Of a stretch of DNA of 64,000 nucleotides, positions 34,347-43,426 are shown one piece after another (within the stretch, counting starts at the first letter, position 1; each line of letters begins with the position of its first letter). The notes under the pieces are model-generated. The model searched no databases and was not told the DNA's origin. It worked only from the letters and a program-made list of their open reading frames with translations. The position numbers were made by a program, and so were the translations under genes. The DNA comes from Neisseriaceae bacterium (GTDB taxonomy: Bacteria > Pseudomonadota > Gammaproteobacteria > Burkholderiales > Neisseriaceae). The stretch spans positions 1 through 64,000 of the forward strand of contig JAFTFY010000031.1 of the NCBI GenBank assembly GCA_017458185.1. Reading direction: 5' to 3'.

Positions 34347-35078
34347 TCAGGCAGCCTGAATACTGTTGTTTATATCCATTAACGCCTGCAATGGATTTTT
34401 GGCTTGGGTAATCGGTCTGCCAATCACCAAATACGAACTGCCTGCATTTATGGCTTCTGTCGGTGTCATGGTGCGGCGTTGGTCGTCTGTTGTGGCTGTG
34501 GCTGGGCGAATGCCTGGTGTTACTAACCAAAAATCTTGCCCTAATTGTTGTCGCAATAAGGCGGCTTCTTGGGCGGAACACACCACGCCGTCTATGCCGC
34601 TGTTTTGGGCAAGTGTGGCTAATCGCAAAACTTGTTGTTCCACAGGCGTGGTAATGCCCACTTCTGCCAAATCGTCCGCCGTCATACTGGTTAAAACGGT
34701 TACCGCAATTAGTTTGGGGCGGTGCGTGTAGTGGGCAATGGCGTTTGCCGCTGCTTCCATCATTCGCTTGCCGCCTAATGCGTGCATATCCACAAGCCAC
34801 ACGCCTAATTCCGCCGCCGAACGACAGGCAGCCGCAACCGTGTTGGGTATGTCGTGAAATTTTAAATCTAAAAATATTTCAAAGCCTTGCGTCATCAATT
34901 TTTCAAGCAAACCCGCCCCTGTGGCAGTAAAAAGTTCTTTGCCGATTTTTAAGCGACACAACGCTGGCGACACTTGTCGCACAAAGTTAAGTGTTTGTTT
35001 TTCATCTGGAAAATCTAATGCAACAATGATTTTGGGGTCGCTTTTTTGCGTGCTGATTTCTGAAATTAAGGGGTTCAT
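34347..35078 (-). CDS. pyrF: Orotidine 5'-phosphate decarboxylase
   Basis: A 243-residue enzyme converting OMP to UMP in pyrimidine synthesis. The catalytic tetrad region is [13 protein letters not shown] (about 69-81, D-x-K-x-x-D). The phosphate-binding loop is LVTPGIRP (about 190-197), and IVALDFP (about 19) carries the first catalytic Asp. The length is normal. It lies alone between a Correia-like element and an RHH antitoxin gene. A DUS lies on each side. Confidence 0.95.
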   Translation of the reverse strand: MNPLISEISTQKSDPKIIVALDFPDEKQTLNFVRQVSPALCRLKIGKELFTATGAGLLEKLMTQGFEIFLDLKFHDIPNTVAAACRSAAELGVWLVDMHALGGKRMMEAAANAIAHYTHRPKLIAVTVLTSMTADDLAEVGITTPVEQQVLRLATLAQNSGIDGVVCSAQEAALLRQQLGQDFWLVTPGIRPATATTDDQRRTMTPTEAINAGSSYLVIGRPITQAKNPLQALMDINNSIQAA

Positions 35079-35229
35079 TTGCTGTACTCGAATAGAAAAT
35101 AAGGGTTTATTTTATCAATTTGCGTTCAGGCTGCCTGAAAAATTTATGCTCATTATTTTTTAATAATAGTTAATAAGTTTTATAATAAAATATACCCTTA
35201 CTGGTTATTTATCGAGAAAGAGGTGCCAT

Positions 35230-35544
35230 ATGGCTGCGACATTGAAAATGGTTACGGCTCAAATTCCCGAAAGCGTATTTTGGGAATTAGAAACTTATGC
35301 CAAAGAACTTGACCGCTCAAAAAGTTGGCTGGTGCGTAAAGCGATTGTGGATATGTTGGCGAATAGAAAGAAAACGCAACAACAAAACAACGAAAGCGAA
35401 TGGGACGAGTTGTTTGCTCTATTTCGCGAAGCACAGGAAAGTGGCGAAACATTTGAACTGCCGCCACGCGAAAATGTGTGGAAACCCAACCCCATTTTGG
35501 AAACCGACTGGGGCGAAATGGCTGATGACGCAAAAGATGAATAG
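35230..35544 (+). CDS. Ribbon-helix-helix (CopG/ParD-type) DNA-binding protein, probable antitoxin
   Basis: A 104-residue protein whose first half (LKMVTAQIPESVFWELETYAKELDRSKSWLVRKAIVDMLANRKK) is a ribbon-helix-helix domain like CopG or ParD antitoxins. The acidic, Trp-containing tail (ENVWKPNPILETDWGEMADDA) could bind a toxin. No ParE/RelE gene follows. The VapC-like toxin gene at 35798 starts 253 bases later, behind a terminator-like hairpin. It may be an orphan antitoxin or a regulator. Confidence 0.7.
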   Translation: MAATLKMVTAQIPESVFWELETYAKELDRSKSWLVRKAIVDMLANRKKTQQQNNESEWDELFALFREAQESGETFELPPRENVWKPNPILETDWGEMADDAKDE

Positions 35545-35797
35545 GATTAACGCACAATTTTCGCCATCAATATGTAACCGCCTTTTCATTCTTTCAAACC
35601 GCCTGAAAAGGCAGTTTTTTCTTTTAAATTATTGATTTATAAATAAAATAAAAATCAACAAAAACAAGGTATTATAAAATATAAAAATTATTTTCACAAT
35701 AAAATCAATAAGTTATTAAATATTTTTTCACTTTTGAGAAAAAGTTACATTATATAGAGTAGAAATGCAAAATTTTTAATTTTTGAAAGGATTAAAA
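35545..35797. other. AT-rich gap between RHH and VapC genes
   Basis: Contains a hairpin CCGCCT-gaaa-AGGCAG with a following T run (about 35599-35622), which could end transcription of the RHH gene. The rest is very AT-rich and holds no reading frame for a VapB. Confidence 0.55.
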
Positions 35798-36187
35798 ATG
35801 TATATGTTAGATACGAATGCCATTTCGGCAATAATGAATGGGAATGTTGCTTTTATGCAACGCTTGCGAGCGAAAAGTTTTGAACATATTTGTATATCAT
35901 CGATTGCGTGGGCGGAAATTAAGTATGGCATTTGTAAAAAGGATTCGGTTAAACTGCAAAAATCTGCGGATAGTTTGGCGAAAAAAATCCGCATTGTGCC
36001 ATTTAATCAACAAACCGCCGATATTTACGCCCAGTTGCGTGCCACAATAGAAAAACAAGGCAAAAATTTATCGCCGATGGATATGCTGATTGCAGCGTCT
36101 GCTGTGGCAAATCATTGTATTTTGGTTACGAATGACCAAGCCTTTTTGCAAGTGGAAACCTTGCCAGTGGAAGACTGGACGGTTTGA
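35798..36187 (+). CDS. VapC-family PIN-domain toxin
   Basis: A 129-residue PIN-domain ribonuclease. The first acidic residue is in YMLDTNAISAIM (about 5), the second in SSIAWAEIKYGI (about 45). The third and fourth are in NLSPMDMLIAASAVANHCILVTNDQAFLQVE (about 90-120). It starts at the ATG at 35798 after GAAAGGA. Usually VapB lies directly upstream; none does here, so its antitoxin is uncertain. Confidence 0.9.
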   Translation: MYMLDTNAISAIMNGNVAFMQRLRAKSFEHICISSIAWAEIKYGICKKDSVKLQKSADSLAKKIRIVPFNQQTADIYAQLRATIEKQGKNLSPMDMLIAASAVANHCILVTNDQAFLQVETLPVEDWTV

Positions 36188-36554
36188 TTTTTATCGCCCT
36201 ACGCAGTTTCAGGCAGCCCATTTCGTCATTGCGAGTATTGAACGAAGTTCAATGCGAAGCAATCTCCGATTAAATCGGCGTAAGACGATTTAATCGGGTA
36301 GCCTATCCGAAAAACGGCAATGCAAAAAAGATTGTAGGGTGGGTTTCCAACCCACCGCCAAGCCGTAGGCTTGGTCGTAGGGTGGGTTTCCTAACCCACC
36401 ATAATGGCAAAACATAATATAATGACAGAATATATTTTTCAGGCAGCCTGAAAACCGAAATAAAAACGCGTGGTGGGCAAGTTGCACCCATACGCTTGCT
36501 ATCTTGAAAAAATAATTATTTAATAATATATTTTAAAATGTTTTTCATTTTAAT
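36188..36554. repeat. Intergenic repeat region
   Basis: Contains a partial DUS, a CATTGCGAG...GCAATCTCC repeat with inner hairpins ATTGAAC-gaa-GTTCAAT and CGATTAAATCG (36222-36300), the hairpins GGTGGGTT-tcc-AACCCACC, CCAAGCC-gta-GGCTTGG and GGTGGGTT-tcct-AACCCACC (36337-36400), and a full DUS (about 36439). A CGTGGTGGGCAAGTTGC motif (about 36469) is related to the one after the efflux operon. No gene is visible. Confidence 0.7.
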
Positions 36555-37328
36555 TTATCTTTCAATAAATATTGAGTTTTGATATTCTTGCAAAAATTTT
36601 TCTTTATTTAATTTTTCTCGCCCGTCATTATCTTGTTCGATAAAATCTTGCACAATACCTTTTTTGTGCATAGAAACATAAATTGCTGCACTTCTTGCTT
36701 GACAGTTTATAGCTTTTTTAGGGTTAAATTCAATATCACTAAAATATTCATATGCCAATAATTGTTCAGATAATTTTTTATTTTGAATTAAGGCAGTGAT
36801 ATATAAATAATCATAAAAAAAATTTTTAGGATTTAATGGATAATCTTGACCAAATAACTGAAAAGCAATCATTTGCAATTTTCCATTTTTTACTTCATTC
36901 AAAACATTAGCAAGTGGCTGGTATCGTTTTGGGTGTAGTGATTTATCGATAATAATTTCTTCAAATGCTCCAATTTTATCTGAAAAAATATCATCTTTTT
37001 TTCCAAATACTTTTGCACCTTGAAAAAATCGTTCCACATTTGCAGTGATTGCTTGGTTTTGATTATTTTTCAAAGTTAATAATAAATTAAAAGCACTTAA
37101 TTGTTGCCCTAAACTGTTTGGAGATAATTTGCAAATTTCTAATATTTTACTTCTGTCTATATTAAATTGTTGAGCAGTAGTATCTAAAAAACTATGGATA
37201 CTCCTGTTTTTTTGTTCTTTGGAAAATCCACTAAACCAATGAAAAGTGATTTCTTTTTTCATTACATTCAGATTTTTATCAAGATAAAAACAATATCTTG
37301 TAGCATTTTTAGTTGTTTGGGTATTCAT
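36555..37328 (-). CDS. NADAR-type antitoxin partner of DarT (probable)
   Basis: A 257-residue protein. The motifs ITFHWFSGFSKEQKNRSIHSF (about 27-47), LGQQLSAFNLLL (about 72-83), NVERFFQGAKVFG (about 96-108), then NPKNFFYDYLYITAL and DIEFNPKKAINCQARSAAIYVSMHKKG (about 195-228), follow the DarT-associated family of NADAR-like proteins that remove ADP-ribose from DNA guanines. GGAG lies before the ATG. It follows the toxin gene by 21 bases, as expected of a toxin-antitoxin operon. The family assignment is from memory of conserved motifs. Confidence 0.68.
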   Translation of the reverse strand: MNTQTTKNATRYCFYLDKNLNVMKKEITFHWFSGFSKEQKNRSIHSFLDTTAQQFNIDRSKILEICKLSPNSLGQQLSAFNLLLTLKNNQNQAITANVERFFQGAKVFGKKDDIFSDKIGAFEEIIIDKSLHPKRYQPLANVLNEVKNGKLQMIAFQLFGQDYPLNPKNFFYDYLYITALIQNKKLSEQLLAYEYFSDIEFNPKKAINCQARSAAIYVSMHKKGIVQDFIEQDNDGREKLNKEKFLQEYQNSIFIER

Positions 37329-37349
37329 TTAATAACTCCAAATTTTATG

Positions 37350-38201
37350 TTAAAAGGGGATATAATCATCATTATTGACAGAAATGTTATTTCTAACTGG
37401 TATTGTTTCTGTTAATAGTGAGTATCTATTTAAATATTTATTACTCATAATAATACATTCTATATATTCTAATGGAATATGTTTTTCAACTAAAATTTCT
37501 GCTTGTCGTTTATAAAATTCTGAACTCTCTCTCCTACATTGTTTTAGTTTTACTGCGTTAAAATCAATGTGTTCTACATTGTCTTTAATAATAGCATATA
37601 AAGAAGCAACATTTATGTCCGAATATCGAATTTTTAATCTTTCATCTTTAACTATATCTATGCTTATTTTTATCCATACAAGTTTATTACCATTTTTTTC
37701 TATATGATAAGCCATAGGAAGATAATATGGACAAAAACTTAAATGTACATCATTTAATGTACCATATCCTTCATCATAAGAACGACTTTTAGTATTTCCA
37801 TTATATTTTACTTGTTCTCCATTATCTTCAAGATATTTTCTTGAATATAATCCTTTTTTGAGAATATTAGGTAAATTGCTAATATCAGTAAAGTGATAAA
37901 AGCAATCAATTCCATTTTTTTTGATTATATTATAATTTTCATGGGTAACCATATTACCTGTATGCATATTATTCAGCAAAGAATTTAATGCAGCAGAAGT
38001 TGAAGTTTTATATTTTAACATTCTTTTAGAACTAACAATTTCTTGTTTTGGTAATTGAAACATTTGTTGTTGTTTTTGTACATGAAATTGCTGATTATCA
38101 TTTTCTAATAAATGAGAATGACTGTTATTCGACACAGGATTATTCAAGACCTGTTGTGTTTTGGCTTTTTCTTTTAGTTTCTTTTTTAGATTTTTGTTCA
38201 T
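37350..38201 (-). CDS. DarT-type DNA ADP-ribosyltransferase toxin
   Basis: A 283-residue protein whose residues 100-255 form a DarT (DUF4433) domain. CFYHFTDISNLPNILKKGLYSR holds the NAD-binding His (103) and Arg (121). DVHLSFCPYYLPMAYHI and RQAEILVEKHIPLEYIEC hold the likely catalytic Glu (235). DarT enzymes modify bases of single-stranded DNA and act in toxin-antitoxin or anti-phage systems. The N-terminal 95 residues are Gln/Asn-rich and unusual. The start has no ribosome-binding site and a TATAAA directly before it, so translation may begin at an internal Met (61 or 84). Confidence 0.82.
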   Translation of the reverse strand: MNKNLKKKLKEKAKTQQVLNNPVSNNSHSHLLENDNQQFHVQKQQQMFQLPKQEIVSSKRMLKYKTSTSAALNSLLNNMHTGNMVTHENYNIIKKNGIDCFYHFTDISNLPNILKKGLYSRKYLEDNGEQVKYNGNTKSRSYDEGYGTLNDVHLSFCPYYLPMAYHIEKNGNKLVWIKISIDIVKDERLKIRYSDINVASLYAIIKDNVEHIDFNAVKLKQCRRESSEFYKRQAEILVEKHIPLEYIECIIMSNKYLNRYSLLTETIPVRNNISVNNDDYIPF

Positions 38202-38678
38202 TTTATACAGGGCAGGCTTTGTTAAAAGTGCCTTATGATAGCACTATTACAGAGATAGTAAAAGACAAAAAACGCCCTGCGGCGTGGGTGTTTGGCGTAG
38301 GATTTCAGGCTGCCTGAAAAATTAACAGTACCGCCGTAGGGTGGGCTTCCCAGCCCACCACAACGCCGATAGGCGTTGATTAAGTCTTTCGTGTTATGCA
38401 AACCTTGCGGTTTGCTGGTGGGCTGGGAAGCCCACCCTACAAGGGTTTTTGCATTGTCGTTTTCCGTGCGTGCGAGATTACTACGCCTATGCAGAGTAAT
38501 GGGCTTGCCACGCCTGCCTTTGGCAGTCTCGCAACAGTGTGGTTGTAAGCAATAAATTGCTAACAACCACTACTGGCTCGCAATGACGGCAAAAGTTTCA
38601 GCCAGCCTAAAACAAGTTTCAATTTTTATTCCTTATAGTAAAATAACGCCTGATTTTACTGTTCAGGCAGCCTGAAAA
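38202..38678. repeat. Intergenic repeat region with four-hairpin array
   Basis: After a hairpin CGCCCTGCGGCGTGGGCG and a DUS (about 38306), four hairpins follow (38338-38442): GGTGGGCTT-cc-CAGCCCACC, CAACGCC-gat-AGGCGTTG, GCAAACC-ttgc-GGTTTGC and GGTGGGCT-ggga-AGCCCACC. The linker TCTTTCGTGTTATGC is also found at 30790-30811. A TGCGAGATT...CTCGCAATGACG repeat (38465-38590) and a DUS (about 38662) complete it. No gene is visible. Confidence 0.72.
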
Positions 38679-38981
38679 ATGAGTGTTCAATCGTTTGCAA
38701 TCAATACCTTGCATGGTGTGCATTTGGGTTTTGTGGCTATGTCGTCTGATGACAATCTGCATGGGCAGATGATGATTAAAGCCCAAACTACGGACGAAGA
38801 TAGTCAAAATTTGCCTGAATTTGTGGCGTTGCAGGATTTGTCGGACGGCACATTATCGTGGCAGGTTAAAGGAGAAAAAATTGATATTTTTAACGATAAA
38901 TGCCACGCCAAATTGCACAACGGTTATTTAACTTATAAAAATTTTTCTTATATTTTGAACGACTTAACAGGAGCATTATAA
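38679..38981 (+). CDS. Small conserved-looking protein upstream of ccoS, function unknown
   Basis: A 100-residue soluble protein (MSVQSFAINTLHGVHLGFVAMSSDDNLHG) without a recognised family. It has no signal peptide or membrane segment. The stop TAA is immediately followed by the ATG of ccoS (38979-38984), so co-expression with the oxidase assembly gene is likely. Codon use is like the housekeeping genes. The start directly follows a DUS and lacks an obvious ribosome-binding site. Confidence 0.65.
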   Translation: MSVQSFAINTLHGVHLGFVAMSSDDNLHGQMMIKAQTTDEDSQNLPEFVALQDLSDGTLSWQVKGEKIDIFNDKCHAKLHNGYLTYKNFSYILNDLTGAL

Positions 38982-39182
38982 ATGGAAAGCATTTATATTT
39001 TAATTCCGATTAGCATTGTTTTGGTGCTGTTAATCGGCGTGGCTCTGTGGTGGTCGTCTAAAAGCGGGCAGTTTGATGATTTGGAAGGGCCGGGTCATCG
39101 CATTTTAATGGACGATGACGACACAACCCATTTGCTTTCAGGCAGCCTGAAAGATAATCAAGGAGAAAATAAAAATGAGTGA
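38982..39182 (+). CDS. ccoS: cbb3-type cytochrome oxidase assembly protein CcoS
   Basis: A 66-residue single-pass membrane protein. The N-terminal helix YILIPISIVLVLLIGVALWWSSKSGQFDDLEGPGHRIL is the CcoS/FixS signature, where SGQFDDLEGP follows the membrane segment. CcoS is needed to mature the cbb3 oxidase, probably in copper or haem insertion. The C-terminal tail LLSGSLKDNQGENKNE is encoded by a DUS. It overlaps relA by 8 bases. Confidence 0.92.
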   Translation: MESIYILIPISIVLVLLIGVALWWSSKSGQFDDLEGPGHRILMDDDDTTHLLSGSLKDNQGENKNE

Positions 39183-41397
39183 AGAACTTCGTCAGCATTT
39201 TGACTGGACAGCGTCTGATACGCCCGAAGAGTGGGTTACCGATTACGCTCGCAGGCTGCCTGAAAACGATAAAAAGGTGTTTTTTAGCGTTTTGACTTTA
39301 TTAAAAAATACGCTTACCGATAAAGACGAAACTCCTGTGGGCGAGCCTTTGTTCCGCCATTTATTACGCACGGCGGAAATGGTAGAAGAGTTGGATTTAT
39401 TGCCTGACGCAGTCATCGCCACGCTGGCTTCCGTTTTCCCTGCATTTGTGCCAGAGTGGAAAATTAAATTAGAAAAAATCGCAGGAAAACAAGTTGTTAA
39501 GTTGGTCGAGGGCATAGACCAAGTTTCTAAACTCACCGAATTTGCCAAGGTGGATTCGCTGGCAACGCCTGACGAACGCAATCGCCAAGCGGAAACCATG
39601 CGGAAAATGTTGCTGGCAATGGTTTCTGATATTCGTGTGGTGCTGATTAAACTCGCACAACGCACCCGCACCATGCAATATTTAGGGCGTGTGCCAGATA
39701 GCCCACAAAAACGCTCGATTGCCAAAGAAACTATGGATATTTTTGCACCGCTTGCCAACCGCTTGGGCGTGTGGCAGTTAAAATGGCAGTTGGAAGATTT
39801 GGGCTTTCGCTATCAGCACCCAGAGGCATATCGTGAAATTGCCGAAGCGTTAGACGGCAATCGTGATGAACGCTTATCGTATATCGAACAGTTTTCAGGC
39901 AGCCTGAAAGCCGAATTAAATCAATTAGGTATGAAATGCGAAGTGGCAGGACGACCGAAACACATTTATTCCATTTATCGCAAAATGCAAAAAAAACACC
40001 TGCCGTTTTCGGGTTTATACGATATTCGTGCGGTGCGTGTTTTGGTGGAAACGGTTGCTGATTGCTACACCACATTAGGCATTGTGCATAGCCTGTGGCA
40101 GCCGATTTCAGGCGAGTTTGACGATTATATTTCGCACCCCAAAGCCAACGATTATCGCAGTTTGCACACCGTTGTTGTCGGTCCTGAAAATAAAGGCGTG
40201 GAAATTCAAATTCGCACTTTTGAAATGCACGAATACGCCGAATTTGGTGTGGCGGCACACTGGCGTTATAAAGAGGGCGGACAAGGCGATGCGGCGTATG
40301 AACAAAAAATTGCGTGGTTGCGTCAGTTGCTTGACTGGCGTGAAAATATGGCAACGAGCGACAAAGCCAACTTGGCAGCCGCTTTTCAAACCGAATTATT
40401 TAGCGACACCATTTATGTTTTAACCCCGCAAGGGCGAGTTTTATCACTGCCCGAGGGTTCTACGCCGATTGACTTTGCCTACGGCTTACATTCCGATTTA
40501 GGCAATCGCTGTCGTGGAGCAAAAGTCAATGGGCAAATGGTGCCTTTATCCACGCCATTAGAAAACGGACAACGGGTAGAAATTATCGCTGCCAAAACAG
40601 GCAATCCATCGCCTGACTGGTTGCACAATGGCTGGGTGAAAAGCAGTAAAGCGGTGAGCAAAATCAAAGCCTATATTCGCTCGCAAACCCTTGATTCTGT
40701 GCGAGAAAATGGCAAAAATTTATTCGATAAACTATTGTCTCGCCTGCCGTATCAGCCAAATGTACAAAAACTGATTGAACATTGCGGTTTTTCCAAAGCC
40801 GATGAATTTCATTTAGCATTAGGGCAGGGCGATATATCCGTGCGTGCGGTCGAAAAAGCCTTAAACGAATTTTCAGCCAAAGAAGAACCAAACCCGCCAG
40901 TGGCAAACGCCGCCGAAGTTTTAAAAATCAGCAAAGCCAAAAAGAACGACAAAAACGGCATATTACTCAACGGCGAAAGCGGTTTGCTCACCGTGCTTGC
41001 CAAATGCTGCAAACCCGCACCGCCTGATGAAATTGTGGGCTTTGTAACCAGCGGGCGTGGCGTTTCCATTCACCGCAAAAACTGTCCTGCATTTGCCAAA
41101 TTAGCCGAACGAAGCCCCGAAAAAACGCTGAATGCACAATGGTCTTTACAAGGTTTCTCGCAAAATGTCTTCCCGATTGACATAGAAATCATCGCCCACG
41201 ACAGGGGCGGCTTGTTACGCGATGTATCAGACGCATTTGCCAAAAACAAAATCAATGTCATCGGCGTGAATACACTCACACGCGACCACACCGCCACAAT
41301 GAAATTCACCGCTGAATTACGACAAGGTGAAGAATTACCCAAACTCTTGTCGTCTTTGGCGGATATACAAGGCGTGTCGGAAGTGAGAAGGGTTTAA
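39175..41397 (+). CDS. relA: GTP pyrophosphokinase, RelA-type (p)ppGpp synthetase
   Basis: A 740-residue stringent-response enzyme. The N-terminal hydrolase-like domain lacks the HD motif (LFRHLLRTAEMVEEL where HDxxED would be), so hydrolysis is unlikely. The synthetase domain has YDIRAVRVLVETVADCYTTLGIVHSLW and the RelA-type EFDDYI signature, followed by NDYRSLHTVV. A TGS domain (VLTPQGRVLSLPEGSTPIDFAYGLH, about 413-437) and a C-terminal ACT domain (about 665-740) follow. Two DUS lie in frame, read as RRLPEN and FSGSLKAE. Confidence 0.94.
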   Translation: MSEELRQHFDWTASDTPEEWVTDYARRLPENDKKVFFSVLTLLKNTLTDKDETPVGEPLFRHLLRTAEMVEELDLLPDAVIATLASVFPAFVPEWKIKLEKIAGKQVVKLVEGIDQVSKLTEFAKVDSLATPDERNRQAETMRKMLLAMVSDIRVVLIKLAQRTRTMQYLGRVPDSPQKRSIAKETMDIFAPLANRLGVWQLKWQLEDLGFRYQHPEAYREIAEALDGNRDERLSYIEQFSGSLKAELNQLGMKCEVAGRPKHIYSIYRKMQKKHLPFSGLYDIRAVRVLVETVADCYTTLGIVHSLWQPISGEFDDYISHPKANDYRSLHTVVVGPENKGVEIQIRTFEMHEYAEFGVAAHWRYKEGGQGDAAYEQKIAWLRQLLDWRENMATSDKANLAAAFQTELFSDTIYVLTPQGRVLSLPEGSTPIDFAYGLHSDLGNRCRGAKVNGQMVPLSTPLENGQRVEIIAAKTGNPSPDWLHNGWVKSSKAVSKIKAYIRSQTLDSVRENGKNLFDKLLSRLPYQPNVQKLIEHCGFSKADEFHLALGQGDISVRAVEKALNEFSAKEEPNPPVANAAEVLKISKAKKNDKNGILLNGESGLLTVLAKCCKPAPPDEIVGFVTSGRGVSIHRKNCPAFAKLAERSPEKTLNAQWSLQGFSQNVFPIDIEIIAHDRGGLLRDVSDAFAKNKINVIGVNTLTRDHTATMKFTAELRQGEELPKLLSSLADIQGVSEVRRV

Positions 41398-41448
41398 ACA
41401 ATAAGAAGTTTCAGGCTGTCTGAAATGCTTAAATTGCTACAAAAACCC

Positions 41449-41477
41449 TTGATTTTTACTTAAATATCTTTTAAAAT
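41449..41477 (+). promoter_or_regulatory. Promoter of rpsB-tsf
   Basis: TTGATT at 41449-41454, a 17-base spacer and TAAAAT at 41472-41477. It gives a leader of about 128 bases. Confidence 0.65.
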
Positions 41478-41483
41478 GGCGGT

Positions 41484-41611
41484 CTTTCCCGAAGATTTTT
41501 GGGAAAGATTGTTTTTAACTTAACGCCCACGCACACGCTGAAAGGGTGTTTCTTTTTAGAAATTCTTTCGTGTTGCGTTAGGCTTAACCCTTTCAACTTT
41601 AAGGAAATTTT
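41484..41611 (+). promoter_or_regulatory. Structured rpsB leader RNA
   Basis: The leader starts with a hairpin CTTTCCC-gaagattttt-GGGAAAG followed by TTGTTTTT (about 41486-41518), which looks like an early terminator. Then come interleaved complements (AACGC/GCGTT and AAAGGGT/ACCCTTT, about 41520-41600) ending at the AAGGAAA ribosome-binding site. Autogenous control of rpsB by S2 through a leader is known in proteobacteria; that this leader does so is inferred. Confidence 0.5.
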
Positions 41612-42331
41612 ATGGCACAAGTTACCATGCGTCAAATGCTTGAAGCAGGCGTACATTTTGGTCATCAGACCCGTTATTGGAACCCAAAAATGGAAGAGTA
41701 CATTTTTGGTTCTCGCAACAAAATCCACATTATCAACTTGGAAAAAACATTGCCGATGTTAAACGACGCACAAGATGTAGTTCGCCGTTTGGCTGCAAAT
41801 AAAGGCACAGTGTTGTTTGTTGGCACCAAACGCCAAGCACGCGAAATTGTGCGTGAAGAAGCTCTTCGTGCAGGTGCTCCATTTGTGGATCAACGCTGGT
41901 TGGGCGGTATGCTCACCAACTATAAAACCGTGAAACAATCCATCAAACGCTTGGAAGAAAAACGCCAGTCGTTGGAAAACGCTGACGCTAACGGTTTGAA
42001 TAAAAAAGAACAATTAGATTTGCAACGCGAAGTGGAAAAACTGGAACGCTCATTGGGCGGCATTGAAAAAATGCGTGGCTTGCCTGACGCAATTTTCGTC
42101 ATCGACACAGGCTACCAAAAAGGTGCGATTATCGAAGCCGCAAAATTAGGCATTCCTGTGATTGCGATTGTCGATTCAAACAACAGCCCTGACGGCGTGA
42201 AATATGTTATTCCAGGCAATGACGATTCGTCCAAAGCCATTCGCTTATACTGCCGTGCTATGGCTGATGCGATTTTGGAAGGTAAAGCACAATCGTTGCA
42301 AGAGACTGTGAATAACGCTGAAAAAGCATAA
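41612..42331 (+). CDS. rpsB: 30S ribosomal protein S2
   Basis: A 239-residue ribosomal protein with the standard opening [27 protein letters not shown] and [17 protein letters not shown]. The conserved [13 protein letters not shown] (about 93-105) and [30 protein letters not shown] (about 180-209) are also seen. It is the first gene of the rpsB-tsf operon. Confidence 0.98.
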   Translation: MAQVTMRQMLEAGVHFGHQTRYWNPKMEEYIFGSRNKIHIINLEKTLPMLNDAQDVVRRLAANKGTVLFVGTKRQAREIVREEALRAGAPFVDQRWLGGMLTNYKTVKQSIKRLEEKRQSLENADANGLNKKEQLDLQREVEKLERSLGGIEKMRGLPDAIFVIDTGYQKGAIIEAAKLGIPVIAIVDSNNSPDGVKYVIPGNDDSSKAIRLYCRAMADAILEGKAQSLQETVNNAEKA

Positions 42332-42348
42332 TGCAGTTGTGAATAGGT

Positions 42349-42373
42349 GAAAGGGCGACAATCGCCCTTTTTT
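42349..42373 (+). terminator. Terminator-like hairpin between rpsB and tsf
   Basis: GAAAGGGCGA-caa-TCGCCCTTTTTTC: a perfect stem with six T. It probably lets only part of the transcripts continue into tsf. Confidence 0.75.
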
Positions 42374-42407
42374 CAAAATAGATTAAACAGATTTTAAGGA
42401 TAAAAAA

Positions 42408-43277
42408 ATGGCAGAAATTACCGCAAGAATGGTTGCCGATCTGCGTGCGGCAACAGGTTTGGGCATGATGGAATGTAAAAAAGCCTTGGTTGAAGCAGAC
42501 GGCAATGTTGAAAAAGCCGAAGAAATTTTACGCATTAAATCAGGTGCAAAAGCCAGCAAATTGGCAGGCAGAACCGCAGCCGAAGGCGTGATTGCTCATA
42601 TTTTAGACGGCAACAAAGGTGCGTTGGTTGAAGTGAATTGCGAAACCGACTTCGTTGCCAAAGATGCGGGCTTTTTGGGCTTTGCCAAAGCCGCCGCAGA
42701 AGCCGTTGTTTCAGGCAACCCTGCGGATTTGGACGCTTTGAACGCCGTGAAAACTGCGTCAGGCGAAACCGTAGAAGAAGTGCGCAAAGCCGTGATTGCC
42801 AAATTGGGCGAAAATATGTCGGTTCGCCGTTTTCAACGCTATGAAACTGCCGACAGCCTGACCGTTTATATGCACGGTTCTAAAATCGGCGTAATGGTAG
42901 AATACGCAGGCGATGAAGCAACCGCACGCGATGTAGCCATGCACATTGCGGCATCTCGTCCGCAATGCGTTTCAGTAGAACAAGTTGATCCTGCATTGGT
43001 TGCCAAAGAACGCCATATTTACGAAGAACAAGCCGCACAATCAGGCAAACCTGCGGACATTATCGCCAAAATGGTTGAAGGTCGTGTGAAAAAATATTTG
43101 GCAGAAGTAACCTTGTTAGGCCAACAATTTGTTAAAAACCCCGAGCAAACTGTGGCACAACTGTTAAAAGCCAACAACACCACGGTTAAAGCCTTTACCG
43201 TATTCCAAGTGGGAGAAGGTATTGAGAAAAAAGTAGTCGATTACGCCGCCGAAGTCGCCGCTGCGGCAAAAGTGTAA
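42408..43277 (+). CDS. tsf: Translation elongation factor Ts
   Basis: A 289-residue nucleotide exchange factor for EF-Tu. The N-terminal UBA-like part ([38 protein letters not shown]) includes the signature LR..TG.GMM.CKKAL. The core [16 protein letters not shown] (about 73-88) carries the Thr-Asp-Phe-Val motif contacting EF-Tu. The AAGGAT ribosome-binding site is well placed. Confidence 0.97.
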   Translation: MAEITARMVADLRAATGLGMMECKKALVEADGNVEKAEEILRIKSGAKASKLAGRTAAEGVIAHILDGNKGALVEVNCETDFVAKDAGFLGFAKAAAEAVVSGNPADLDALNAVKTASGETVEEVRKAVIAKLGENMSVRRFQRYETADSLTVYMHGSKIGVMVEYAGDEATARDVAMHIAASRPQCVSVEQVDPALVAKERHIYEEQAAQSGKPADIIAKMVEGRVKKYLAEVTLLGQQFVKNPEQTVAQLLKANNTTVKAFTVFQVGEGIEKKVVDYAAEVAAAAKV

Positions 43278-43294
43278 TAGATTGTTTTTTTAAT

Positions 43295-43330
43295 GAAAAA
43301 AGGCGTTTTGAAAACGCCTTTTTTGTTTTT
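43295..43330 (+). terminator. Terminator of rpsB-tsf
   Basis: AAAAAGGCGTTTT-g-AAAACGCCTTTTTT, a strong stem with T tail. Confidence 0.88.
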
Positions 43331-43426
43331 CAGTTAGCCTGAAAATAAATAAAAAAGCGAGAGCAACAATTTGCTCTCGCTATGCTTACTGAATTTGTTC
43401 CTACTGAAAAATAATGATTTTAGTAA

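Noticed and set aside
34309..34800. 163-residue frame overlapping pyrF on the same strand
   Set aside because: It is a shifted frame of a conserved gene, and its C terminus runs into a Correia-like element.
10887..38201. Prophage or integrative element explaining the AT-rich genes
   Set aside because: No integrase, transposase, structural phage gene or attachment-site pair was seen; AT-rich genes are scattered as small units between core genes.
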